From Halorubrum sp. BOL3-1 (GTDB lineage Archaea; Halobacteriota; Halobacteria; Halobacteriales; Haloferacaceae), in NCBI RefSeq assembly GCF_004114375.1, contig NZ_CP034692.1, positions 1,302,001 to 1,366,000 of the forward strand: 64,000 nucleotides of DNA, read 5' to 3'. Made by a program: the position numbers and the translations under genes. This document shows positions 32,376-41,173 of the stretch, piece after piece. The notes beneath the pieces are model-generated. The model ran no database searches. It saw only the letters and a list, made by a program, of their open reading frames with translations, and had not been told where the DNA came from. How positions within the stretch are numbered: the first letter of the stretch is position 1; each line of letters opens with the position of its first letter.

Positions 32376-33143
32376 ATGGAACGCCGAGGACAGACAGGGC
32401 TGGTGGAAGCCCTCTTCTTAGACGTTGTTCGCCTCCACGAGACGTGGATGGAGGTCGTCTTCCCGCGACAGCTCGACCCGAGCGCGGTCTTGGGGAAGTG
32501 GAAGCCCGAAACGACCGTCCAGTCGGTCGGCTACCACCTCTGGGCGGCGGTCGGCGCACCGCTCGTCGGGGTCGCGTACCCCCTGCTGCTCGTCGGGTTC
32601 GCCACGCGCTACTACGCGGCGAAGCTGGACTCTGCGGTCACGCGCATCGGCGTCGCCGGCGCCGTCCTCGTCGCCGCAGTCGTCTGGGGGACGCTCACGG
32701 TTATCACACATCTTCAACTGCCCTTCGACGCGGTGGTCGCGGTCGGCGCGGCCAGCGCGGTCGCGGTCGTCTCGGCCGCCCTGGCCGCCGGTTTCTCGAA
32801 GCTCGGCGGCCGGTTCATCAGCGTCCTGCTCGCGTACCCGTTCGCGATGACGGCGCTGTTCTTACCGCCGGTCGTCGCCGCGCTCGTCACGCCGACGTTA
32901 GAGGAACTGATCCTCCCGCCCAGCTACGAACTCGCGCGGTGGATCCTCGACACGTTCCTCACCGTCGGCGGGATCAACGAGACGCTCCGCGGTGCGTTCG
33001 ACCTGGAGACGTTCGGGCAGCAGTGGGGGCTGCCCGGGTTGGGCTACGTGCTGATGTGGATCAGCATCTCAGTGCCGCTCGGGTGGTTCCTCGGGCTGCT
33101 CGTCGCGCTCGCGAATCTGATCCGACCGACCTCGGACGCCTGA
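32376..33143 (+). CDS. Polytopic membrane protein of unknown function
   Basis: A 255-aa protein starting MERRGQTGLVEALFLDVVRL. After an amphipathic N-terminal region (residues 1-45) there are five to six membrane helices: 53-78, 86-108, 110-130, 138-168 and 213-245. A loop LRGAFDLETFGQQWGLPGLG precedes the last helix. The motif VYxxW or catalytic residues of known families are not seen. It is divergent from the lipoprotein gene at 31600-32262; both start codons lie within 115 bp, so the promoters overlap. Confidence 0.65.
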   Translation: MERRGQTGLVEALFLDVVRLHETWMEVVFPRQLDPSAVLGKWKPETTVQSVGYHLWAAVGAPLVGVAYPLLLVGFATRYYAAKLDSAVTRIGVAGAVLVAAVVWGTLTVITHLQLPFDAVVAVGAASAVAVVSAALAAGFSKLGGRFISVLLAYPFAMTALFLPPVVAALVTPTLEELILPPSYELARWILDTFLTVGGINETLRGAFDLETFGQQWGLPGLGYVLMWISISVPLGWFLGLLVALANLIRPTSDA

Positions 33144-33179
33144 GTCGGTCGGCGTCGGCGTCCGACCGTACCCGTCGGC

Positions 33180-33704
33180 TCACTCCTCCGGATCGTATTC
33201 CTCTGAATCGTGTTTTTCGCTCGCGGCCTCGAACGCGGACGCCGAGCGCTGCGTCTCTCGCCGTCGCTCGCGCTCCGCGATCGCCTCGGGGTCCGGACTC
33301 GCGTCGTCGTCGATCCGGGCGATCGAGCCGTGGACCTTCGCGTGACACCAGCGACACAGGCCGACCGTGATCTCGTGTGCGTCGTCGCCGCCGTACGAGA
33401 GGTGATGCTCCTCCACGAGCGGACGGGAGTCGTCGTGAGCCAGGCGCACGTCGTCGATTCCGCACCGAACGCACGCCTTCGCGTCGGTCGTCGACCGGTA
33501 ATGGGGGCACGCGCCCCACTCGCCGTCGGCGCCGACGTGGCAGTCGTACCCGTCTGCGCGTCGGTCGGCCGCGAATTCTGGATCGTCTCCCGCCCGGGTC
33601 AGCGCGAACCGGCACCGGCCGTCGTCGGTCAGGTGGTCGCAAACGCTGGCGACCGCGTACGGGTCGTCGACGCCGACGGGGGTTCCGTCAGGGGTACGCT
33701 CCAT
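33180..33704 (-). CDS. HNH-type zinc protein
   Basis: A 174-aa protein, MERTPDGTPVGVDDPYAVAS. Cysteine-rich segments are ASVCDHLTDDGRCRFAL (residues 20-37), GYDCHVGADGEWGACPHYRS and ACVRCGI. The C-terminal core is an HNH-like betabeta-alpha metal site: RPLVEEHHLSYGG followed by VGLCRWCHAKVHGS. These residues would bind zinc and possibly DNA. The family is conserved in haloarchaea next to core genes and a nuclease role has not been shown. The C-terminal tail is acidic. It lies 26 bp downstream of the phosphodiesterase gene on the same strand. Confidence 0.75.
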   Translation of the reverse strand: MERTPDGTPVGVDDPYAVASVCDHLTDDGRCRFALTRAGDDPEFAADRRADGYDCHVGADGEWGACPHYRSTTDAKACVRCGIDDVRLAHDDSRPLVEEHHLSYGGDDAHEITVGLCRWCHAKVHGSIARIDDDASPDPEAIAERERRRETQRSASAFEAASEKHDSEEYDPEE

Positions 33705-33729
33705 ACCGGTCAGTGGCGGCGAACTCACT

Positions 33730-35076
33730 TCAAACGAGGCTGGCGCCGTCGAAGTCCGTGCGCCCGTGGTCGACGTCGAGCAGTCGAAGGAGGGTGGGCG
33801 CGACATCGAGGAGGTCCGCGTCCTCGACCGCCGCGTCGGGGTGGTCGACGAACAGCGCGGCGTCGTCGAAGGCGTGCATCCCCGTTCGCGGCCCGTCAGC
33901 GTCGAACACGCCGTCGTGCGACCGGAACCCGGACTTGAGGTCGAACCCGTCGTTCGGGACGACGACGAGGTCGGGCGCGATGGCGGCGTGGTCGCCCCGG
34001 AACACGGTCTCTCGATCGAGTACGCGGTCGGCGACGGGGTTCCCGTCGGGTCCGGTCCACGACTCCAGCGCGTCGCGCAGCTCGGCGCGCGTCTCCTCGT
34101 ACTCGGACTCGGGGACGGCGCCGTTCGGCTCGCGGCCCTCGACGTTGAGGTAGAAGCGGCCGGGAACGAGCGAGTACGCGCGGGCCTCGTCGTCGATACC
34201 GGCGAGCGCGTCGTGGTCGTCGTCCCCGTAGGAGAGCCACCCCTCGCGTTCGAGCCACTCGTTACAGTAGACGTCGTACCGCAGTCGGGTGAATCCGTGC
34301 GTGGAGCCGACGACGAGCGTGACGTCGTCCGGGAGCGCCTCGCGGATCGAGCCGACGTGTTCGTCGAGCGCGGCGTGGAAGGATAGCAGTTCGTCGCGGT
34401 ACTCTCCGCTCTCCTCGTAGTCGTCCCACAGGAAGTGGTTGACGCGGTCGGGGGCGGTGAAGACGCCGACGAAGAGGTCCCAGTCGTCGCGCTCGACGTA
34501 CCGCTCGAAGGCCGCGGCACGGGCTTCGAGGGTCTCGCTGGCGTGTTCTAAGAACGCCGTCTTGTCCGCCTTGTGACCGAGCTTCGCGTTGACCGACAGC
34601 CGGTAGTCGCCCCCGGTGAGGTACTCGCGAAGCTCCTCGGGGTGAGCGGCCGCGTCGAGGTCGGGCGAGAGGTAGCCCGAGACCATCCGCTGGACGGTCC
34701 GCTGCGGCGGGAACGTGACGGGGACGTTCATTACGGTCGCGTCGAGTCCCGCGTCGGTCGCGCGGTCCCACACCCGCGGAACTTGGACGTCCCGCCCCAT
34801 CGGCACGTACGTGTCGTAGGAGCCGATCTCGCGGTCCTGGAACCCGTATACCCCCGTCTCACCCGGGTTCTTCCCCGTCGTGAGGCTCGGCCAGCACGCG
34901 CTCGACTCCGCGGGCACGATGCTGTCGATCCCTCCACTCTCGCCGTCGTCCGCGATCGCCGACAGCGTCGGGAACGTCTCCGGGTTGTCGGCGACCAGCC
35001 GGTACGAGAGGCCGTCGATCCCGATGAACGCCACGCGCGGGGTATCGTTCCCTCGCAGCCGGTCGAAGAGGCCCAT
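33730..35076 (-). CDS. Alkaline phosphatase superfamily (type I phosphodiesterase/nucleotide pyrophosphatase-like) protein
   Basis: A 448-aa protein starting MGLFDRLRGNDTPRVAFIGI. The metal-binding AP-superfamily signature is IGIDGLSYRLVADNPETFPT with the nucleophile region AESSACWPSLTTGKNPGETG (Thr/Ser nucleophile). Further metal residues appear in GVFTAPDRVNHFLWDDY, VVGSTHGF (position of the usual GDHG) and SGFRSHDGVFD. These enzymes hydrolyse phosphate diesters or move phospho-groups at the cell surface. No signal peptide is present, suggesting a cytoplasmic enzyme. The ATG at 35076 is preferred over one two codons upstream. Confidence 0.87.
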   Translation of the reverse strand: MGLFDRLRGNDTPRVAFIGIDGLSYRLVADNPETFPTLSAIADDGESGGIDSIVPAESSACWPSLTTGKNPGETGVYGFQDREIGSYDTYVPMGRDVQVPRVWDRATDAGLDATVMNVPVTFPPQRTVQRMVSGYLSPDLDAAAHPEELREYLTGGDYRLSVNAKLGHKADKTAFLEHASETLEARAAAFERYVERDDWDLFVGVFTAPDRVNHFLWDDYEESGEYRDELLSFHAALDEHVGSIREALPDDVTLVVGSTHGFTRLRYDVYCNEWLEREGWLSYGDDDHDALAGIDDEARAYSLVPGRFYLNVEGREPNGAVPESEYEETRAELRDALESWTGPDGNPVADRVLDRETVFRGDHAAIAPDLVVVPNDGFDLKSGFRSHDGVFDADGPRTGMHAFDDAALFVDHPDAAVEDADLLDVAPTLLRLLDVDHGRTDFDGASLV

Positions 35077-35229
35077 ACACACCCATCCGCTGTCGAAGGC
35101 AAAAGGATTGACATCGGCGCCCGCGGAGACGGGGGCGAAGGACCCTCGGTGCGGTCACGATCGATCGGCCGATCGGAACTCACCGCCCGAAGACCCACAG
35201 ACACAAGCGGGATCGGAGAGGTGCGAACG

Positions 35230-35295
35230 ATGACCCCGGAGCGGGTGCGCGTGCTGCTCGTGGACGACGGCGTGGTCCGCCCCCGGATGGAGTGA
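35230..35295 (+). other. Possible 21-codon fragment resembling a receiver-domain start
   Basis: ATG 35230 to TGA 35295 reads MTPERVRVLLVDDGVVRPRM plus E. RVLLVDD is how response-regulator receiver domains begin, but the frame ends immediately. It could be a chance frame or the last trace of a regulator gene. It is followed by a 19-bp direct repeat (GTGACCGAGACCGAGCGGC at 35292 and 35311). Confidence 0.2.
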
Positions 35296-35370
35296 CCGAG
35301 ACCGAGCGGCGTGACCGAGACCGAGCGGAAACGGTCGCGGCGCCGGCGCCGCTGACTCGCTCGGGAGGCT

Positions 35371-35380
35371 TTTTATTTAT
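35371..35380 (+). promoter_or_regulatory. TATA box of the PhzF-like gene
   Basis: TTTTATTTAT in GC-rich surroundings, with its centre about 25 nt before the ATG at 35400. This spacing predicts a leaderless transcript beginning at METRRALLVD and argues against the upstream in-frame ATG at 35379, which would lie at the edge of the TATA box. Confidence 0.55.
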
Positions 35381-35399
35381 GACTCGCCGACGGTCCGAC

Positions 35400-36326
35400 A
35401 TGGAGACCCGACGCGCGCTGCTCGTCGACGCGTTCGCCGCCGAGCCGCTGGCCGGAAACGCAGCCGGCGTCGTCCCCGACGCCGAGGGGCTGAGCGACGA
35501 TCAGATGGCCGCGGTGGCCGCCGAACTCGGCGCCTCGGAAACGGCGTTTCTCACCTCTGGGGACGGGACGACTGACGCGGGCGACGCGGTCGACGACCGG
35601 CTCCGGTACTTCTCGCCGACCACGGAGGTCGACCTCTGCGGGCACGCCACGATCGCGACGTACGGCGCCCTGTTCGCCGAGGGAGCGATCGACGGCGGCG
35701 AACTCACGCTCCGCACGAACGTCGGGGACCTCACCGTAGCGGTCGACGGCGACGGCACCGTTTGGATGCGCCAACAGTCCCCGAGCGTCGAGGTCGTCGA
35801 TGTCGACCTCGGTCGGATCGCGGACGCGCTCGGGGTCGACCCCGCCGCGCTGCGCGACGTCGGCGCGGACCTCCCCGTCGCGGTCGCGTCGACCGGACTG
35901 CCGTTCCTCGTCGTCCCCGTGAACTTCTTAGAGCGGCTCGGGGAGGCCGACCCGGACGACGGGGCGGTCGAGCGCCTCTCCGGGGAGTTCGACGTCGCCG
36001 GCGTGTACGCCTTCACGTTCGACGCGCTCAACGCCGACTCGACGCTTCACGGCCGGGCGTTCGCGCCCGAGATCGGCGTCTCGGAGGACCCGGTCACCGG
36101 GACCGCGAGCGGGGCGGTCGGCGGATACCTCCGGCGCGTCGACGCGTTCGACGGGGACGAGCCGGACGAACTCCGCTTCGAACAGGGGCACTTCCTCGAC
36201 CGACCCGGACACGTCCGCGTCCGCGTCGAGGCGGACGGGGTCCGCGTCGGCGGGCGGGCGACGGTCGCGCTCGACGGCGAGATCCGGGTCCCCGACGACG
36301 AGGACGACGGGATCGTCGAGGCGTAG
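35400..36326 (+). CDS. PhzF family isomerase/epimerase-like protein
   Basis: A 308-aa protein of the PhzF/DapF fold. The start METRRALLVDAFAAEPLAGN is followed by the conserved NAAGVVPDAEGLSDDQM and the catalytic glutamate in GASETAFLTS. Family hallmarks include YFSPTTEVDLCGHATIATYG and, in the second half, EDPVTGTASGAVGGYLRR. In PhzF the site isomerises trans-2,3-dihydro-3-hydroxyanthranilate, but most members have unknown substrates. The gene is monocistronic with a TATA box at 35371. The next gene is 62 bp downstream on the same strand. Confidence 0.88.
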   Translation: METRRALLVDAFAAEPLAGNAAGVVPDAEGLSDDQMAAVAAELGASETAFLTSGDGTTDAGDAVDDRLRYFSPTTEVDLCGHATIATYGALFAEGAIDGGELTLRTNVGDLTVAVDGDGTVWMRQQSPSVEVVDVDLGRIADALGVDPAALRDVGADLPVAVASTGLPFLVVPVNFLERLGEADPDDGAVERLSGEFDVAGVYAFTFDALNADSTLHGRAFAPEIGVSEDPVTGTASGAVGGYLRRVDAFDGDEPDELRFEQGHFLDRPGHVRVRVEADGVRVGGRATVALDGEIRVPDDEDDGIVEA

Positions 36327-36388
36327 GCGCCGTCGGGATCCCGCGCCGCGGACCGAACGTTTAGCATCGCTCGCGACGTACGGCACTC

Positions 36389-36583
36389 ATGGAGTTCGAC
36401 CTCCCACGCGCGGTAGGGATTCTCGTACTGATCGTCGCGGTCGGCGCCGGCGGTCTCATCGGCGCCGAGATGATGCCCCTCCGGACGACGCTGATGATGG
36501 TCGTCCCGTCGATGCTCGTCTTCGGGGGAGTCACGTTCGCGCTCGGCGTGAAACACGGCGAGTTCCGGGCGACGGGCGCCTGA
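36389..36583 (+). CDS. Small two-helix membrane protein
   Basis: A 64-aa protein: MEFDLPRAVGILVLIVAVGA then a short loop (EMMPLRTT) and a second helix LMMVVPSMLVFGGVTFALGV, ending KHGEFRATGA. Both helices are about 20 residues. I recognise it as the sort of small protein conserved in haloarchaeal genomes, without known function. The position directly after phzF and before a Ca2+/Na+ exchanger-type gene has no obvious meaning. Confidence 0.6.
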   Translation: MEFDLPRAVGILVLIVAVGAGGLIGAEMMPLRTTLMMVVPSMLVFGGVTFALGVKHGEFRATGA

Positions 36584-36657
36584 CAGCGGCGGCAGGCCGC
36601 TGTCCGGTCCGGACACGAATCACGATCCTTTTGAAACGGTGACGCGAACCCGGAGCC

Positions 36658-37608
36658 GTGCTGCCCGGGTCGCCACTCGTCGAACTGCTGTTGATCGCCG
36701 GCGGCGTCGCCCTCCTGTACGCCGGCGCCGAACTGCTCGTGTCCGGCGCGAGCGACGTGGCGCTCGCCGTGGGGCTGAAGGCGTCGACCGTCGGCGTCAC
36801 CGTCGTGGCGTTCGCGACGACCGCCCCGGAGCTTTTCGTCTCCCTGCTCGGCGCGGTCACGGTGTCGACCGACATCGGACTCGGCGCGATCGTCGGGTCG
36901 AACGTCGCCAACATCGGGCTGGTGTTGGGGATCTCCGCGCTCATCCGCCCCCTCGACGTCTCGGAGACCGTGCTTCGTCGGCACGTCCCGTTCATGGTGC
37001 TCGCCGCGTTGCTGCTCGTCGGTCTCGGCTGGGACGGCCGGATCGGACTCGTCGACGGCGTCGTGCTGTTGGCGACGCTCGTCGCGTTCACCGCCGCGGT
37101 CCTCCGGAACGTCCAGCAGAACCAGTCCGCGATCTCCGACGAGCAGCGGGACGAGATGCCCGACGCGAAGGCGAGGGACGTCGCGGCCGTCGTCGGTGGG
37201 ATCGTCGCGCTCGTGCTCGGTTCGCGGTGGCTGATCGACGGCGGCGAGTCACTGCTGTCGGCCGCGGGCTTCTCCGACATCTTTATCGGACTCACGGTGC
37301 TGGCGCTCGGGACGTCGCTGCCGGAGCTGGCCGCGAGCGTCGTCGCCGCGGTGCGCGGCGAGGCGGAGTTCAGCGTCGGCAACGTCGTCGGCTCGAACAT
37401 CTATAACATCCTCGCGGTCATCGGTATCGTCGCCGTGGTGACTCCCATCGGCGTCGCGCCGAGCGTCCGGGGGTTCGAGTTCCCCGCGCTGCTCACGTTC
37501 ACGGCGGTCGCCGTCGGGATGATGGCGTACGGCGAGCGGATCACCCGCGTCAACGGCGCGGTCCTCACCGTCGGCTACGGTGCCTTCGTGTACCTGTTGC
37601 TCCCGTAG
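36658..37608 (+). CDS. CaCA-family Na+/Ca2+ exchanger (YrbG-like)
   Basis: A 316-aa protein with a GTG start at 36658. It has ten or eleven hydrophobic segments. The two inverted alpha-repeats are complete: VAFATTAPELFVSLLGAV with GLGAIVGSNVANIGLVLG in the first half, and LALGTSLPELAASVVAAV with SVGNVVGSNIYNILAVIG in the second. These repeats carry the acidic and asparagine residues that bind cations. The acidic cytoplasmic loop (SAISDEQRDEMPDAKARD) sits between them. It exports Ca2+ or another cation in exchange for Na+ or H+, plausible in a high-salt cytoplasm. Confidence 0.92.
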   Translation: MLPGSPLVELLLIAGGVALLYAGAELLVSGASDVALAVGLKASTVGVTVVAFATTAPELFVSLLGAVTVSTDIGLGAIVGSNVANIGLVLGISALIRPLDVSETVLRRHVPFMVLAALLLVGLGWDGRIGLVDGVVLLATLVAFTAAVLRNVQQNQSAISDEQRDEMPDAKARDVAAVVGGIVALVLGSRWLIDGGESLLSAAGFSDIFIGLTVLALGTSLPELAASVVAAVRGEAEFSVGNVVGSNIYNILAVIGIVAVVTPIGVAPSVRGFEFPALLTFTAVAVGMMAYGERITRVNGAVLTVGYGAFVYLLLP

Positions 37609-37693
37609 CGGGCGGGGGACGGACCGAACCGACAGAGACGCGACGGCGCCGCGAACCGACGGCTATTCGGTCGCGGGCGGCCGAGCCGGTGAC

Positions 37694-39097
37694 GTGATAG
37701 CGATCGTCGTCAGCCGGGCCGACAGCGCCTCGGCGCACATCGGCCAGCGGCTCTTGGACGCCGGCGACTGGGAGGCGCGTGAGGACGACTCGCTTCCCGA
37801 CGCGGAGGGGGGCGGGACCTACTACCGGGCCGAGGGGTTCGAACTCCGCGAGTTCGACGACCTCCACATCGAGCTCGACGACCCGGTTCCGGCCTTCGAC
37901 TGCGACCCGGCGTTCCTCGCGTTCGTCTCCAGGCACTCGGGGGAGACCGGGAGGCTCCTGACCGCGCACGTCACCGGGAACTTCGGCGGCGCCGAGTACG
38001 GCGGCGAACCGGAGTCGCTGGCGCGGGCCGCGCCGGGCGCCGAAAAGCGCGTCGTCGAGGCGCTCGCGCGCCGAGCGCCCGAGGGGTACGAGGTCGGTAT
38101 CGAGTGTACGCACCACGGGCCGACCGACTGCGCCGTCCCGTCGCTGTTCGTCGAACTCGGCTCCGACGAGCCGCAGTGGGAGGACCCCGAGGCGGCCGCG
38201 GCGGTCGCGCGGGCGGTCCTCGACCTCCGCGGAACCGGCCCGGACCTGGTCGACGACGGGGGTGTGCCGGACGCCGACGCCGCGGCCCGTCCCCGGCACG
38301 TCGTCGGGTTCGGCGGCGGCCACTACGCGCCGCGGTTCACGCGGATCGTCCGCGAGACCGAGTGGGCGGTGGGCCACGTCGGCGCCGACTGGGCGCTCGC
38401 GGACCTCGGCGCGCCCGAGGCGAACCGCGCCGTGATCGACGCCGCCTTCGCGCGGAGCGGAGCCGAACGCGCCGTGATCGACGGCGACCGCCCCGGGCTC
38501 GCAGCGGCCGTCGAGGACCTCGGCTACCGAGTCGTGAGCGAGACGTGGATCCGCGAGGTGGGGACCGCTCCGATCCCGCTCGTCGAGGGGCTGGAGGCGG
38601 CGATCGGCCCCGTCGACGAGGGACTGCGGTTCGGCGCGGTCGAGACGGTCGACCCGACCGGGTTCGAGGTCCGCGACCTCCCGGACGACCTGCTCGCGCG
38701 AGCGCAGGGACTCGACGCCGACGCGGCGCGGGAGGCGGTGGAGTCCGTCGCGGTCGCGTTCGACACGGAGCAGGGTGGCACCCGCGCGGTCGGGCGCGTC
38801 GCGTTCGCGACGGGTCCCGAGTCGCCGGGGTACGCCGACCTCGTTGAGGAGTTGGCGGCGGTGCTGGAGGAGGGCTACGACGCGGTCGAGGTGGCGTCCG
38901 AGCGGAGCGCGGTCCTCGCCCGCGAGACGGCGTTCGACCCGGGCCTGGCGGCCGAACGAGGGGTTCCCGAAGGACCGGCGTTCGGCCGGTTGGCGGACGG
39001 CGAGTCGGTCGAGGTCGACGGGGAGACCGTCGAGCCGGGCGACGTGTCGCGGACGCGAGCAGATCGGTTCCCGGTCGACGCCGACGCGCTGGACTGA
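37694..39097 (+). CDS. dtdA: D-aminoacyl-tRNA deacylase (GEK1/DtdA type)
   Basis: A 467-aa protein with a GTG start (MIAIVVSRADSASAHIGQRL). The N-terminal domain contains the archaeal/plant DTD2 motifs: FVSRHSGETGRLLTAHVTGN with FGGAEYGG, and GIECTHHGPTDCAVPSLFVE. The next domain has HVVGFGGGHYAPRFTRIVRE. DTD2 removes D-amino acids from mischarged tRNAs using zinc. The C-terminal 150 residues are longer than the core family and contain an FDPGLAAERGVPEGPAFGRL module, which many haloarchaeal homologues share. The upstream region is GC-rich with no leader. It sits before the ftsZ operon but on its own promoter. Confidence 0.9.
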   Translation: MIAIVVSRADSASAHIGQRLLDAGDWEAREDDSLPDAEGGGTYYRAEGFELREFDDLHIELDDPVPAFDCDPAFLAFVSRHSGETGRLLTAHVTGNFGGAEYGGEPESLARAAPGAEKRVVEALARRAPEGYEVGIECTHHGPTDCAVPSLFVELGSDEPQWEDPEAAAAVARAVLDLRGTGPDLVDDGGVPDADAAARPRHVVGFGGGHYAPRFTRIVRETEWAVGHVGADWALADLGAPEANRAVIDAAFARSGAERAVIDGDRPGLAAAVEDLGYRVVSETWIREVGTAPIPLVEGLEAAIGPVDEGLRFGAVETVDPTGFEVRDLPDDLLARAQGLDADAAREAVESVAVAFDTEQGGTRAVGRVAFATGPESPGYADLVEELAAVLEEGYDAVEVASERSAVLARETAFDPGLAAERGVPEGPAFGRLADGESVEVDGETVEPGDVSRTRADRFPVDADALD

Positions 39098-39210
39098 TCA
39101 GTTTATAACCGACACCGATCTTCCCTTTCCGGACCGAGCCGCCGTACTCGTGGCGGTCGGGCGCGAACGCCGGCGATTTTGGCGTCCGACCCGCGTCAGA
39201 CGAACGGGCA

Positions 39211-39220
39211 AAAATAAATA
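39211..39220 (+). promoter_or_regulatory. ftsZ1: TATA box of the ftsZ gene
   Basis: AAAATAAATA (39211-39220) is about 27-36 nt before the ATG at 39247, the expected position for a TATA element giving a short leader. The AT-rich patch is isolated in GC-rich DNA. Confidence 0.5.
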
Positions 39221-39246
39221 CGTCCGGGTCGCAACGACACCACATA

Positions 39247-40404
39247 ATGGACTCCATCGTAGAGGACGCCATCGACGAAGCCGAAGAGGCCCCCGCAGAG
39301 GACGCCGGGGGAGCCGGCAAGGACGGCGCCGGAGGGAGCGCCGGCGCGCCGCCACAGACCGGGACGATGACCGACGACGAGCTAGAGGACGTCCTCCAAG
39401 ACCTCCAGACGAACATCACGGTCGTCGGCTGCGGGGGCGCCGGCGGCAACACGGTCAACCGGATGACCCAGGAGGGGATCCACGGCGCGAAGCTCGTGGC
39501 CGCCAACACCGACGTCCAGCACCTCGTCAACATCGAGGCCGACACGAAGATCCTGATGGGCCAACAGAAGACGCAGGGGCGCGGCGCCGGCTCGCTGCCT
39601 CAGGTGGGCGAGGAGGCCGCCATCGAGTCCCAAGAGGAGATCCAGGACGCCATCGACGGCTCCGACATGGTGTTCGTCACCGCGGGGTTGGGGGGCGGAA
39701 CGGGGACCGGGTCGGCGCCGGTGGTCGCGAAGGCCGCCCGCGAGTCGGGCGCGCTCACGATCGCCATCGTCACCACCCCGTTCACCGCCGAGGGCGAGGT
39801 CCGCCGTACGAACGCCGAGGCCGGCCTCGAACGCCTCCGCGACGTGAGCGACACGGTCATCGTCGTCCCCAACGACCGCCTGCTCGACGCGGTCGGAAAG
39901 CTGCCCGTCCGACAGGCGTTCAAGGTGTCCGACGAGGTGCTGATGCGTTCGGTGAAGGGTATCACCGAACTCATCACGATGCCCGGGCTAGTCAACCTCG
40001 ACTTCGCTGACGTCCGCACCGTGATGGAGAAGGGCGGCGTCGCGATGATCGGGCTGGGCGACTCCGACTCCGACTCGAAGGCGCAGGACTCGGTGAAGTC
40101 GGCGCTGCGCTCCCCCCTCCTCGACGTCGACATCTCCGGCGCGAACTCCGCCCTCGTGAACGTCACCGGCGGACAGGACATGTCCATCGAGGAGGCGGAG
40201 GGCGTCGTCGAGGAGATCTACGACCGGATCGACCCCGACGCGCGGATCATCTGGGGGACCTCCGTCGACGAGGAACTCGAAGGCGAGATGCGCACGATGA
40301 TCGTCGTGACCGGCGTCGAGTCGCCGCAGATCTACGGCAGCAACGGCGAACCGCCGGAGGGGAGCACGCCGAGCGACGTCGAGGACATCGACTACGTAGA
40401 GTAG
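39247..40404 (+). CDS. ftsZ1: Cell division GTPase FtsZ (FtsZ1-type)
   Basis: A 385-aa tubulin-superfamily GTPase. The N-terminal 55 residues are a disordered acidic tail ([20 protein letters not shown]). The GTPase core shows [15 protein letters not shown] and the tubulin signature GGGTGTG at residues 149-155, then [18 protein letters not shown] and the T7-like region [20 protein letters not shown] with Asp residues for inter-subunit hydrolysis. It polymerises at the division site. Haloarchaea have FtsZ1 and FtsZ2; I assign FtsZ1 from the link to secE and nusG, conserved in related genomes as I recall. The C-terminal tail is acidic. Confidence 0.93.
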   Translation: MDSIVEDAIDEAEEAPAEDAGGAGKDGAGGSAGAPPQTGTMTDDELEDVLQDLQTNITVVGCGGAGGNTVNRMTQEGIHGAKLVAANTDVQHLVNIEADTKILMGQQKTQGRGAGSLPQVGEEAAIESQEEIQDAIDGSDMVFVTAGLGGGTGTGSAPVVAKAARESGALTIAIVTTPFTAEGEVRRTNAEAGLERLRDVSDTVIVVPNDRLLDAVGKLPVRQAFKVSDEVLMRSVKGITELITMPGLVNLDFADVRTVMEKGGVAMIGLGDSDSDSKAQDSVKSALRSPLLDVDISGANSALVNVTGGQDMSIEEAEGVVEEIYDRIDPDARIIWGTSVDEELEGEMRTMIVVTGVESPQIYGSNGEPPEGSTPSDVEDIDYVE

Positions 40405-40465
40405 TCCGACCGCTCCGAGGCGCATCAAAAGGTAAAAACCGTCTCGCCTCGAACTCGTTGGTAAC

Positions 40466-40642
40466 ATGGACGTTCCGTACGATCTCAACAGCTACATTCG
40501 GGTGCTGAAGCTGGCGAGCACGCCGAGCACCGACGAGTTCCTCCAGGTGTCGAAGATCGCCGGCGCCGGGATTCTGCTGATCGGGTTCATCGGATTTCTG
40601 ATGTTCGCGATCATGAGCCTACTCCCGGGGGTCGGCGCGTAA
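40466..40642 (+). CDS. secE: Protein translocase subunit SecE (Sec61-gamma)
   Basis: A 58-aa protein, MDVPYDLNSYIRVLKLASTP, with a short amphipathic N-terminal helix on the cytoplasmic side (SYIRVLKLASTPSTDEFLQV) and one transmembrane helix (ILLIGFIGFLMFAIMSLLP). This is the standard minimal archaeal SecE layout. It clamps SecY in the SecYEbeta translocon. The stop overlaps the nusG start (TAATG), so the two are translationally coupled. It is preceded by ftsZ after 61 bp without an obvious terminator. Confidence 0.93.
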   Translation: MDVPYDLNSYIRVLKLASTPSTDEFLQVSKIAGAGILLIGFIGFLMFAIMSLLPGVGA

Positions 40643-41094
40643 TGCCGATCTACTCGGTCAAGACGACGGCAAGCCAGGAGCGCACCGTCGCCGACATGCT
40701 CGCCGAGAAGGAGACGCCCGAGATCCAGGCCGTCATCGCCCCCGACCAGCTCACGAGCTACGTGATGGTCGAGGCCACCGACGGCACCGCGTTCGGGCGG
40801 ATCCTCGACGAGATTCCCCACGCGAACGGCGTCATTCAGGGCGGTGACGGTCCCGCCGAGAGCCCCTTCTCCGAGGTCGAGCACTTCCTCTCACCGACCC
40901 CGGACGTGGAGGGGATCGCCGAGGGCGACATCGTCGAGCTGATCGCCGGGCCGTTCAAGGGCGAGAAGGCGCGCGTCCAGCGGATCGACGAGGGCAAAGA
41001 CCAGGTGACCGTCGAGCTGTACGAGGCGACCGTCCCGATCCCGGTGACGGTCCGCGGCGATCAGATCCGCGTACTCGACAGCGAGGAGCGCTAA
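40642..41094 (+). CDS. spt5: Transcription elongation factor Spt5 (NusG-type)
   Basis: A 150-aa protein. Residues 1-90 form the NGN domain: MPIYSVKTTASQERTVADML, PDQLTSYVMVEATD, GVIQGGDGPAESPFSEVEHF. Residues about 93-150 form the KOW domain: IAEGDIVELIAGPFKGEKAR, VQRIDEGKDQVTVELYEAT and PVTVRGDQIRVLD. It pairs with Spt4 on RNA polymerase to increase processivity. The ftsZ-secE-nusG order couples division, secretion and elongation genes, and is conserved in the group as I know it. The ATG overlaps the secE stop. Confidence 0.95.
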   Translation: MPIYSVKTTASQERTVADMLAEKETPEIQAVIAPDQLTSYVMVEATDGTAFGRILDEIPHANGVIQGGDGPAESPFSEVEHFLSPTPDVEGIAEGDIVELIAGPFKGEKARVQRIDEGKDQVTVELYEATVPIPVTVRGDQIRVLDSEER

Positions 41095-41173
41095 GCGGCG
41101 TCGGCCGGCGGTCTGACGCCGAACTCGCACGCAACGACAAGGGCTTTATTAGACGACGACGGACCGTGTGGAC

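Noticed and set aside
34573-35295. Plus-strand frame over the phosphodiesterase gene
   Set aside because: Antisense artefact; only its final 21 codons, after ATG 35230, show a receiver-like word and even that is doubtful.
35292-35329. 19-bp direct repeat GTGACCGAGACCGAGCGGC as an iteron
   Set aside because: Only two copies and no replication gene nearby; probably slippage.
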